Assembly: GCF_023078275.1 (NCBI RefSeq)
Contig: NC_062982.1
Location: 4,166,501-4,230,500 of the forward strand
DNA: 64,000 nt
Source: Leguminivora glycinivorella
Lineage: Eukaryota > Arthropoda > Insecta > Lepidoptera > Tortricidae
Direction of reading: 5' to 3'
Made by a program: the position numbers and the translations under genes. Position 1 is the first letter of the stretch. Every line of letters begins with the position of its first letter. Positions 55,490 through 64,000 of the stretch are shown in pieces. The notes under the pieces are model-generated. The model was not told the DNA's origin and made no database searches. It saw nothing but the letters and a program-made list of their open reading frames with translations.

Positions 55490-55745
55490 TGAACATACAT
55501 ACACATACATATCATCACGCCTGTATCCCATAAAGGGGTTAAAACACATGAAACTACAAAAGCTTCAGTGCCACTCTTGGCAAATAAGGGGTTGAAAAAA
55601 AACGAAACTGTGACAATGCAGTGACAGGTTGCCAGCCTCTCACCTACGCCACAATTTGACCCATATCCCATAGTCGCCTTCTACGACACCCACGGGAAGA
55701 AAGGGGGTGGTGAAATTCTTAATCCGTCACCACACAGGCAACTTA
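55490..55745 (-). mobile_element. GGGATACAGGCGTGATTGTATG LINE end (left arm of an inverted pair)
   Basis: In reverse order: (CATA)n, ATCACGCCTGTATCCCATAA, CAGTGCCACTCTTGGCAAAT, GACAGGTTGCCAGCCTCTCA, CATATCCCATAGTCGCCTTC and GGGAAGAAAGGGGGTGGTGA. About 250 bp, almost the same extent as 56237-56490. Confidence 0.85.
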
Positions 55746-55794
55746 TGACTGAAAATCATGGAAAATCGGGTTATGTATCCATAATAAATCTATT

Positions 55795-55946
55795 AGGGTC
55801 CCCCACATCTAGCGTCTCGCGAGCGTAGCGTCGGGCCAACTGTATGGCAGCGTGACGCCGCGTCGGCGCGACGTCGACGCGGCGGCTTTTTTCATACAGT
55901 TGGCCCGATGCTACGCTCGCGAGACCCTAGATTTGGGGGGGGGGGG
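55795..55946. mobile_element. Palindromic MITE, GGGnCCCCCACATCTAGCGT family (copy 2)
   Basis: GGGTCCCCCACATCTAGCGT, CTCGCGAGCGTAGCGTCGGG and CAACTGTATG with the inverse at the right. The loop is GC-rich (GTCGGCGCGACGTCGACGCG) and itself palindromic. Lies between the two inverted LINE ends. Confidence 0.85.
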
Positions 55947-56236
55947 CTTAAATTCATGACATGTTCTTACGAACATGAGACCTATAGGTATATCGAACCT
56001 GCAGCGGTATCGCATTTTTTCACAATTTGCACTTACATATGTATTTGAATGTGACAAATACAAATGTTTTTTTTTAATGAGTGGTTTTAATGAAAAAAAA
56101 ATGATAGATTACAAATTGCTGGAAATAAAAAACTGCCGGACATTCCAAAGCATTTAAAACCAATAGGACATTCTCTCCTACATTTATTTCTTCTTAAGAT
56201 TCACGTTTAATAATGAATAACCATTTAACCATTTTG

Positions 56237-56490
56237 CCCGTGTGGTGACGGGTTAAGAATTTCACCACCCCCTTTCTTCCCGTGGGTGTCGTAGAAGGCG
56301 ACTATGGGATATGGGTTAAATTGTGGCGTAGGCGAGAGGCTGGCAACCTGTCACTGCAATGTCACAGTTTCGTTTTCTTTCAACCCCTTATTTGCCAAGA
56401 GTGGCACTGAAACTTTAGTAGTTTCATGTGTTCTGCCTACCCCTATATGGGATACAGGCGTGATTGTATGTATGTTGTATGTATGTAACC
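56237..56490 (+). mobile_element. GGGATACAGGCGTGATTGTATG LINE end (right arm of an inverted pair)
   Basis: The forward counterpart of 55490-55745, from GCCCGTGTGGTGACGGGTTA to GGATACAGGCGTGATTGTAT and (GTAT)n. Simple-repeat tails point outward in both arms. Confidence 0.85.
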
Positions 56491-57410
56491 ATTTAACACA
56501 GTTCGTGTAAACAACCTTCTACCTAAAATATCTCCAAACCCAATTTATCTCTCGAAAAAACCGCGAAAAGGAGCAATGTACAGGGTGTTAGCAAAACATC
56601 CGCCTTAAAAGGCTAAGGGAGCGATGATTAACGATTTAATAAATTCGCACCACGCCGTATAAATCACTGGCTGGTTTAAATGTAGCTTATCACGGGGATA
56701 TACAGGCGAGTTTTGTGGACGCGACTGCTGAAGTTTGTGTGAAAAATATTGTTTACAAAGGGTGCAACTATTTGAGACTTACGTTTTAAGTCATTTTTTT
56801 ATCACATTACATTGTTTTCATAATTTAATATGAGCAAAAAACGCTGAAGAAACGACCCGCACTGGTTGTACAATAAATACACTGAAAAGCTCAAAGTTTA
56901 ATCTTGTATTTCTTAAGTACAGTCAGCAATACTATTCGCTTAAATTATTGCTCTCTGAAAATCTAAAAGTCCCATCCCATCCAAATCGATTACGAAATCA
57001 CTAGTCAACACACAAATAGCGGTAATAAAACGGTAAACTACCCGTTTGTTGGTAGGTCTGTCGGTAGGTCTATCGGTAAGGCCGCCGGTAAAACGGTAAA
57101 CAAAATAAACACGAACCCGAATATATAACCTGCTTGTTCTTTATTTTCGGTAAAGAAGTCGGTTAAAAAACTGGCGCGATTCTAAAGCTAGTACAGTACC
57201 GTATGTTTTCAATATTAAAAGCCTTGGAGGAACAAAGAAAACCACGAGACGCGACCTCCGAACATTTACTTTTTGTCGCGCGACAAACGACGCGATATAT
57301 CTCTCGAAAGGGCAAACGAGTGTTCATATGTGTAGAATGTTTATTAAGTCTTCGAGTGCCTGTACTGTACAGTACAAATACAGTAAATCTCGTTGTAAAT
57401 TGAACGAATT
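56491..57410. other. Intergenic sequence
   Basis: TACAGGGTGTTAGCAAAACA at 56579-56598 is typical of a DNA-transposon terminus, but no matching second end is seen. 57030-57100 has repeated GGTAGGTCTnTCGGTA words. Confidence 0.4.
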
Positions 57411-57616
57411 TTTAACCCCCGACGCAAAAACGACGGGGTCTTATAAGTTTCACGTGTCTCTGTGTGTGTGTCTGCCTGTGGCATCGTAGCTCCCGAACGG
57501 ATGAACCGATTTAGATTCAGTTTTTTTGTCTCAAAGTTGAGTTAGTCGGGAGTGTTCTTAGCCATGTTTCATGAAAATCGGTCTACTATGTCGCGGTTGG
57601 GGGTTTTTTCAAAATT
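57411..57616 (+). mobile_element. AACCCCCGACGCAAAAACGACGG repeat (copy 2)
   Basis: AACCCCCGACGCAAAAACGA, TTATAAGTTTCACGTGTCTC, a TGTGTGTCTG run, GCATCGTAGCTCCCGAACGG, GATTTAGATTCAGTTTTTTT and CATGAAAATCGGTCTACTAT. Confidence 0.75.
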
Positions 57617-57865
57617 TTAATTTTGTCACTAAATAACAACAGATTTCAAAAAAATCGGAGACGCACGTTTATTGCGTAGAAGGGCATTTTACGAGTTGCA
57701 AGGATTAAAAATTCCCAAAAAAGGTAGGCGGCGCACATGCAACTGCTGCTGAAAGTTTCAGTGCAACTATTAGCAATTAAAGAAAGAAAACGTAATGGTA
57801 ATATTGCAGTTACAGGTTACTACTAGCTGGGGGCATCTGATACGTCACGATAATTAAATAAAATC

Positions 57866-58030
57866 AATAATCGAAGGGCGAATAGAAAAGAGAGGTAGGG
57901 GAAGACAGAGGCGTGCATTTTTAGACCTAGTTAAAGAGAAGACTAACGTAGTGACGTATCAGGAACTCAAAAAAGCGACAGAGAGAAGACGGGATGGCGA
58001 TTACTACACAGACAAGAGCCATAAAATGAA
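57866..58030 (+). pseudogene. LINE ORF2 C-terminal fragment
   Basis: In frame: IIEGRIEKRGRGRQRRAFLD, then LVKEKTNVVTYQELKKATER and RRDGDYYTDKSH. The pattern IxGxxxxxRGRGRxRxxFxD..KEKxxVxxYQELKxxAxxR is a well-known lepidopteran LINE C-terminus. The rest of the protein is missing. Confidence 0.7.
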
Positions 58031-58075
58031 ATATTTATTTAACATAACGATTTACAGACAATTAGTTCTATGGTC

Positions 58076-58545
58076 CCACACTAGGCGAAGCCTGTCCCGT
58101 GGAAACTAAAATGGTGGATGATGAGGTTACTAGCAATGGTAGTAGATTTCGAAGTCACACAGGAGCAAAAACGTTGGTGAAATTCTTACCCAGTTACATA
58201 CAAATGGCAGAATAATTTGAATTTGCTCTAAAATAATAGTAGTATGTGTGTCGAGTGTCCGAGATCCCAGCGAGGCCGTCACGGCAGGCGCAGTGAAGTG
58301 GATCGGCGCAGGCGCAGCGACAGGGGCAATTTCCTGCAGCCTTGCGCTGCCCAGAGCCAGATACATAACATTTATTTATTATTTGTTAGCCTGTTATTGT
58401 GTCACACTGATGGGCAAAGGCCTCCCTCTCTTTCTTCCACGTGTCTTGTTCTAAGGCAATGTTTGGCCAATCTTTGCGAAAGACGTCAAGATCGTGCCGT
58501 CATCGCCATCTCCTTCGCGGTCTGCCGTCACATAATAAATAAATA
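58076..58545. other. Intergenic sequence with a GC-rich patch
   Basis: 58245-58350 is GC-rich (CAGCGAGGCCGTCACGGCAG, GATCGGCGCAGGCGCAGCGA). Frames exist on both strands, with no family resemblance. Confidence 0.4.
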
Positions 58546-58705
58546 ATATAGGACATTCTTATATACACAATTACACATATTGATTGAGTCCCACGGTAAG
58601 CTTGAGAAGGCTTGTGTTTTGGGTACTCAGACAACGATATAATTATGTAATATAGAAATACTTATACAAATTAGAAATACGTATACATAGAAAACATCAA
58701 TGTCT
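58546..58705 (-). mobile_element. tRNA-derived SINE, body only
   Basis: ATAGGACATTCTTATATACA, GATTGAGTCCCACGGTAAGC and GGGTACTCAGACAACGATAT match 18149-18368. The tRNA head is missing; a LINE end begins right after. Confidence 0.75.
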
Positions 58706-58717
58706 CCCCTGTATTAC

Positions 58718-59055
58718 ATATGTCCAGGTTCCTTTTGGGAATATAGTAATTAGGTTCATTCAATTAGGTTGTTCATATTCTTTGATGAATACTTTTGCAT
58801 GTTAAATTGTATCTTGTTATTTAATGCATGTTAATTATAAGATGTAATGTTTTGAAAAGAAGTTGCCCGCCGAGTTTCTTGCCGGTCCCATAGTGGATAC
58901 CCCCCACCCAACTGAGGGGGGACTGAAATCTTCTCGAGGCTGAGGCGTAGGGTTAGAGCCGGCGTAGCTTTATTTGACGTTCATATGCGCATTGTAATAT
59001 GCCTACTTGAAAAATAAATATTTCATTTTCATTTTCATTTTCATTTTCATAGGGT
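58718..59055 (+). mobile_element. LINE 3' UTR with (TTTTCA)n tail
   Basis: GCCCGCCGAGTTTCTTGCCG and GTCCCATAGTGGATACCCCC, later GACGTTCATATGCGCATTGT, GCCTACTTGAAAAATAAATA and TTTTCATTTTCATTTTCATT. CCGCCGAGTTTCTTGCCGGT is a hallmark of a common lepidopteran LINE 3' UTR. The left limit is approximate. Confidence 0.7.
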
Positions 59056-59540
59056 CTCGTGTGTTATGAGCAAAGGTCGTTTTGAAATTGTAGCATATTG
59101 ACTACTAGTGTATTTTGAGTTTAGTGTATTTACAGCCCAAAAGGTCCAGACATCTAAATACCAAACATTCTGTATAAATAAGCGCGTGCTATTGAGATAA
59201 ATACTGTCATATTAAATACAGTTTCTTAGTCTCTTGGCTACCTTGAAAGTAAACTGTTTTGTCATTTTTCTCTGACATAACACAATCCCATAGTAAACAG
59301 TTCATGTACCGCTTACATAAGCGGTTTCTCTTCACATCATTACTGCGAATGGCATAATGCAGGTATAAATTATCAAATTATAAAGGACTTAGCAGTAATG
59401 GTGTGACAAAATGCATTGAGCGCTTCTTTACAACGGAAGTTCATAGATTAGAGAGTTGACATTTAAAATATATACATATTGTATACATATTTGGTACACG
59501 AACATGAGCTTTTAGAGGGTTGATTTGTTCAAGATTGATT
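59056..59540. other. Intergenic sequence
   Basis: 59320-59350 and 59388-59402 carry near-inverted words (CATCATTACTGCGAATGG; TTAGCAGTAATGGTGTG) that might bound a small element. Otherwise nothing. Confidence 0.35.
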
Positions 59541-59985
59541 GACGACCGGTCTGACCTAGCGCGTAGTAACCCTGGCTGTTAAACCGCGGTCCTGCGACTC
59601 CTGGGTTCGAATTCCGGTAAGGGCATTTATTTGTGTGGTGAGCACAGTTTTATTCCGGAGTCATGGATGTTTTCTATGTAGATATAATATAAGTATTGGT
59701 ATATTATATGTATACTAGCTTTTGCCCGCGGCTTCGCTCGCATTAGAAAGAAGCAAAAAGTAGCCTATGTCACTCTCCATCTCTATAACTATCTCCACTT
59801 AAAAAAAATCACGTCAATTCGTCGCTACGTTTCGCCGTGAAAGACGGACAAACAAACAGACACACACACTTTCCCATTTATAATATTAGTATGGATATCG
59901 TTTTCTGAGTACCCACAACGCAAGCCTTCTTCAGCTCACCGTGGGATTCAGTCAATCTGTGTAAGAATATCCTATAATATTTTGT
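59541..59985 (+). mobile_element. tRNA-derived SINE split by a Helitron-like insertion
   Basis: Head GACGACCGGTCTGACCTAGC, B box GGGTTCGAATTCCGG, GGGCATTTATTTGTGTGGTG and CATGGATGTTTTCTATGTAG; then the insert 59712-59895; then TCTGAGTACCCACAACGCAA, CACCGTGGGATTCAGTCAAT and AAGAATATCCTATAATATT. This is the only copy in the window with both ends. Confidence 0.85.
59712..59895 (-). mobile_element. TACTAATATTATAAATG element, complete, inside a SINE
   Basis: ACTAGCTTTTGCCCGCGGCT, CACTCTCCATCTCTATAACT, CACGTCAATTCGTCGCTACG, GACGGACAAACAAACAGACA and ATTTATAATATTAGTATGGA. The most complete copy here and younger than its host SINE. Confidence 0.85.
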
Positions 59986-60261
59986 TAAAAAAAAAATGTT
60001 CTCTAGTTGGGATCGAAATTGCTTATTTTAACGGCGCACGCAATCGACTTTGTAAGAATGTCCTATAACCAATAAAATAAAACAAATAAGTTCAAAGAAC
60101 ATTTACCACCTTACGTAGCTTCTACCATCCACGAGGCATTGAGCCAGCCATTGTTGAGCGACCTCACTAGATAATTTCTATAAAGACTATAAATTATAAA
60201 CGCAATTACGCCTGCGTGATGGGACAGCCTTCGAACGGCATGGAATGTTTTGACACCACTT

Positions 60262-60393
60262 GTACAGTCAGCAACAAAGCTGAGAAAACAGCCAAAGTGC
60301 CAAAAATATGTACATACAGAACTTTATTGCCTGTATGTACATTAAGGTGTGTATAGACATTTTGGTTCTGTATTCACAGGTTTGCTGACTGTA
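60262..60393. mobile_element. MITE, TACAGTCAGC family
   Basis: Ends TACAGTCAGCAACAAAGC and (inverted) TACAGTCAGCAAACCTGT. The interior CAAAGTGCCAAAAATATGTA is shared with 32099-32188. Confidence 0.75.
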
Positions 60394-60580
60394 TAAAGTA
60401 CAAATAGTAATAAGCCAACTAGTATCACGGAATAGAAATATGCAGGCTTGCTTTCTCCCTTTGTCCGTAATCATTTTAAGATACAAGCCGAAACAACTGA
60501 ACTCGGCTACATGTCACTAGTTGGGTTCGGAATTCGAATGGTGTTCCACAAATACCCAGATAGAAACAAGTGACTAACGT

Positions 60581-61558
60581 CACAGTATAAGGATATATCA
60601 GTAGTTAATCTCCGGCAGCGGCGGCGCGGTCGTTACTACTGCGCAAGGTCACGCAGGGTTGTACAACGTTACTATAATCGACTTCGTACAATGTAAGTTG
60701 TTGTAAATCTAATAGGTACTATTAACTGTAAGTAGGTTTTAGTATAACAATACCACGTCATGACACCACATTAGTCAGTATTGAAGACACAAAAAATCAT
60801 TATAAATATATTACTCTCATACGCGCAATAGTAGATTGTGTAACAATAATTGCAAAAGCGTTAATTTAAGTGTTCATTTTATATGTTTTCTCTAGAATAC
60901 ACCCAATCCATCACAATAAAAAAAAGATTCGTTTGAACTAGAAACGTAGGTACCTACTGTCCTACTCGTATTAGTAACTGTGTATGGCGCTATGCTAGTA
61001 CCAACGCTCTTTCTACCTTTTTATCTAATAAAGATTCAAGTACGTATTTGTTTCTTAAATACTGACGAAATCATATTTACATAAAATGTTTGAATAGATG
61101 TTTGCACAATATTTAAGTAGGTACCAAACTTTCGAGCTAGATAGATCGCAGCATCTACCTAAATGTCGTTACAGATAAATCCTTATTGATTTTAATGTGT
61201 CATTCTAGCTTTAAATCTCACTTTTACGCCATTTACGTAAGCAATAATGTACCTAACACTGCAAATATATAACAACCACTTACTTTTCTGGGTGTCTAGG
61301 AATTCTAAAGAATAACATTTCCGCATTTTGAGAACTTTCCATACACCCATAAACACTACAGTAACAAAAATATGTCTTCGGTGCTGACGTCATTTTCTCC
61401 CGAACTCAACACGTCAACACAGCGCGCAAACGCGGCCCCGACTGTCCAGCCCAATAATCACCAGTTTCGCATGTTTTCGCCGCATGCGAGGGGAGGGAGG
61501 GGGACACACCGCGCGGCGTGAAGTTTGTAAGAAGAGTTATTACTGGTTTTATACTGTG
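60581..61558 (+). mobile_element. 978-bp TIR element, CACAGTATAA ends, 7-bp duplication (copy 2)
   Basis: The same element as 15269-16252, in the same orientation. Flanked by CTAACGT at 60574-60580 and 61559-61565, a different 7-bp duplication, so this is an independent insertion and not a segmental copy. Confidence 0.9.
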
Positions 61559-61611
61559 CTAACGTGAAGAATGGAGAATGAAGTCAGCTCAGCGGCGCGT
61601 CATAGATTTTG

Positions 61612-61704
61612 TACAGTCAGCCAAAAAAGTGGTTTACCACTTTTCGACTCTATTTCAAACACATAAGGTCCAAAAGTGGTAAACCACTTTTTTGGCTGAC
61701 TGTA
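61612..61704. mobile_element. Hairpin MITE, TACAGTCAGCCAAAAAAGTG
   Basis: TACAGTCAGCCAAAAAAGTG plus GTTTACCACTTTT is mirrored exactly by AAAAGTGGTAAAC and CACTTTTTTGGCTGACTGTA. Perfect stem of about 33 bp with a 27-bp loop. Confidence 0.85.
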
Positions 61705-61915
61705 CCTTTATCGCCCACTGTTGAGTATTACGACATTTACTACAGTTCTATGGTAGTATCATCCAGAAGTGCTACGCGATCTTTTGCCGTCGTTTTTCAG
61801 CACTTTTTTTAGGTGACACATATACTGTTTGCTTCAGAATAATTCCCCATAATACGATGGGGATACATCATTACGTTAGGAACATGTATTGCTCGCTCAG
61901 AATATCGCCTATTAA

Positions 61916-62194
61916 GGGCATTTTCAGAATTTGGGACTCCCCAATTAGCGTAAGTCGTTATGAAAAATTAACTCACTGTCAGTTTTGTGACGATAATTAA
62001 GCATGAAATTTCCATAAAATTATTGTTTTTGTGTTAATTACATAAACTTTAAGCGATAATCTACATTCAGAATGTGAAAAAAGTAATTTTTTAGACAGAT
62101 TTTTTGTTTAATTGTCGTTACGCTACGTTTAATTGTCGTTACGTTTAATTGTCGTCGTGACGCTAATTGGGGGATCCAAATTCTGAAAATGCCC
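61916..62194. mobile_element. MITE, GGGCATTTTCAGAATTT family (copy 3)
   Basis: GGGCATTTTCAGAATTTGGG and the inverse at 62175-62194. A GTTTAATTGTCGTTACG block is duplicated at 62106-62150. Confidence 0.8.
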
Positions 62195-63111
62195 ATAATA
62201 AATATAAGCCACTTCTGTTTAAAACAGACCAATATACCTATTTTAAAGTAAGTTTATTAGTTACTAAGTATATTTCTCATAAACCCATAATTTTTCTGAA
62301 ACCTCGACTTTCCCGAAAGATAAAGTGAGCTAAATTTTATGGCGAGCTGTTAGCTGCAACTTTATGAACTCTCTGATAGTGGTGGTGCTTTTTCTCACGC
62401 TTGACTAATAATTTTACAGAGCGGTAAACCCTTCATATTAATACCACTACTTTTTACCCGGCTACAGTAAAATCAAATGAAAGAGTAAAATTTCCAGCGT
62501 AGTTTTAACATTTTTAAGACCGAGCCCCGTTGATAATCAGCGCCTCGGCTTGAAAATCTTAGTCATAGTTATAACGGAATTGTGATTTCAATATCTGTTC
62601 ACCTTGACAGAAACTGTGAAACTGGGATGTTTATATATTAACATTTTAATTATAAATATATTTTCTTAATTACATTCTTAGCTTCGGTTTGATGGTTTAT
62701 TTGAAGATCGGCAATCATTTCTCTTTGAAGTAGAAAATTCTGGAGTAACGTGCCACTTATAAGTGCAAATCGTTCCAGAAAGCTCAAGTCATTAGGTCAC
62801 TTTTGGGGTAAAATTTATCATAGAATATTTTCAATTCTAATTATTCAACCAACATAATAAAAAAGGCACACAATGAATAATTCTCCAACTACCTACACCC
62901 TCCCTAGTCGCCGTTCTAATTTCCAGGGCGCTCTAACGAGCCCTAACAGGATTACCCGACGGCCTAATGACTATGAATCGTAACCCGCGGGATGTAAAGC
63001 TTCTTATTGATTGGCGTTTGATTAATAGCCTCACGAGGTTAGTGGACGAAGGTTTTATAGTGTTACAATACTTATAGGATGTCGCGTGAGTTCCCATAAA
63101 ACTAATGTATA
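62195..63111. other. Intergenic sequence
   Basis: AT-rich, nothing recognised. Confidence 0.45.
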
Positions 63112-63290
63112 GTAAGAGTTTTGAATGATTCACGGTTATTTTCATTAGACTTATATTGACCGGGATATAGACCGTGATTACCTTTTTGATTTTTGTCCAG
63201 CTCCCGATATTTCGACGCAGTTGCATGCATCACGGAAAACAACCAAAAAAAAAGGTAATCACGGTCTATATCCTATGTCTAAAGTATAGT
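63112..63290 (-). repeat. GACTTATATTGACCGGGATAT family (copy 3)
   Basis: AAGAGTTTTGAATGATTCAC, GGTTATTTTCATTAGACTTA, ATATTGACCGGGATATAGAC and CCCGATATTTCGACGCAGTT, then a shortened inverse arm (AAAAAGGTAATCACGGTCTA). Confidence 0.7.
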
Positions 63291-63744
63291 TTTTATTTTA
63301 ATACGATAATTAATCTTGGAAAATGACACACAATGACGCATCTTCGTCTTTGAAATGCATGCAGGTATTGCAGGTGGAGCTTTTAATTAATGAAGTATTT
63401 ACTGCATGGTCTGCATGGATGCATATTGCATAACATGGATTCATATATCATGCCAGTCCATACGAAGTTCACATCAGAACCAAATATCGTAACCTAAACC
63501 GTCAAATAGTTCGACAATTGCTTATGTATATAGCCTTAGCACCCATAGTAGGTACAAGATTTATTTAGTTTGGGGCTAAGTTGATCTGTGTAAGGTGTCC
63601 CCAATATTTATTTATTTTTCGCTGTTCACTCTCTTCATACATTAATGCAAGCCCGCTATTTTACGTAGTCTAAAGTGTTTTCACGCCAGCCTTCGCCAGT
63701 CCAAGTAAAAGTACAGTACAGTAAAATTTATATTCAAAAAATTT
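63291..63744. other. Intergenic sequence
   Basis: Nothing recognised. Confidence 0.4.
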
Positions 63745-63957
63745 GAGAAAACTCCCGATCGCGACATAGTAGACCGATTTTCATGAAACGTGGCTAAGAA
63801 CATTTCCGACTAACTCAGCTTTCAGACAAAAAAAACTAAATCTAAATCGGTTCATCCGTTCGGGAGCTACGATGCCATGCCACAGACAGACACACACAGA
63901 AAGACAGACATGTCAAACTTATAACACCCCGTCGTTTTTGCGTCGGGAGGTTAAAAA
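63745..63957 (-). mobile_element. AACCCCCGACGCAAAAACGACGG repeat (copy 3)
   Basis: In reverse: GCGACATAGTAGACCGATTT, TCATGAAACGTGGCTAAGAA, GGTTCATCCGTTCGGGAGCT, a CAGACAGACA run and GTCGTTTTTGCGTCGGGAGG. Collinear with 57411-57616. Confidence 0.75.
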
Positions 63958-64000
63958 CAATAATATGACTAGTACATTAACCAATGAGTTACGCTTATAT

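Overview
This is a transposon-dense stretch of a eukaryotic, almost certainly lepidopteran (moth or butterfly), nuclear genome. The evidence is an AT-rich background, many repeat types that I recognise from lepidopteran genomes (GGGTTCCGTAGT repeats, TACTAATATTATAAATG elements, GGGATACAGGCGTGATTGTATG LINE ends, tRNA-headed SINEs, AGTCAACCAATTGG MITEs) and the lack of any bacterial gene organisation. No complete host gene is visible. The only good host-gene candidate is a signal-peptide exon with a strong splice donor at 30669-30936 on the minus strand. All other long reading frames belong to mobile elements, are antisense to them, or are artefacts of tandem repeats.

Layout. 1-14.4 kb: scattered MITEs (several nested or foldback), SINE and LINE tails. 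14.5-17.5 kb: a head-to-head array of ~100-bp repeats, interrupted by a 984-bp TIR element whose near-identical second copy (978 bp) is at 60.6 kb; each copy has its own 7-bp target duplication. 18-25 kb: SINEs, LINE C-terminal scraps, a mariner remnant with the end of its transposase, and a second GGGTTCCGTAGT repeat. 25.8-29.1 kb: inverted flanks around an element with inverted fields of GTCATAA-like motifs and a central tandem array. 30-34 kb: the candidate host exon, a LINE scrap and hairpins.

34.5-54.3 kb is a nested complex and the most notable part. Two identical 247-bp LTRs lie 19.3 kb apart. The first is followed by a copia-type primer-binding site (initiator tRNA-Met anticodon stem-loop), the second is preceded by a copia-type polypurine tract, and the pair is bounded by the same 5 bp (GGAAC). 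Between them lies a near-full-length Jockey-group LINE on the minus strand. Its endonuclease reading frame is split by a 9.6-kb insertion with long inverted repeats, which are largely arrays of ~157-bp tandem units. That insertion carries a 5'-truncated LINE, a GGGTTCCGTAGT repeat, a CCCTAT/CCCTGT hexamer array and other scraps. Joining the flanks of the insertion at one ATA restores the LINE reading frame.

54.3-64 kb: LINE ends, an inverted pair of ~250-bp LINE-derived repeats around a palindromic MITE, a SINE interrupted by a Helitron-like element, the second copy of the CACAGTATAA element and more MITEs. The window therefore records successive waves of insertion, several of them recent (identical LTRs, ~99.8% identical TIR elements), rather than a cooperating gene set. 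All calls are by eye; no database or alignment program was run.
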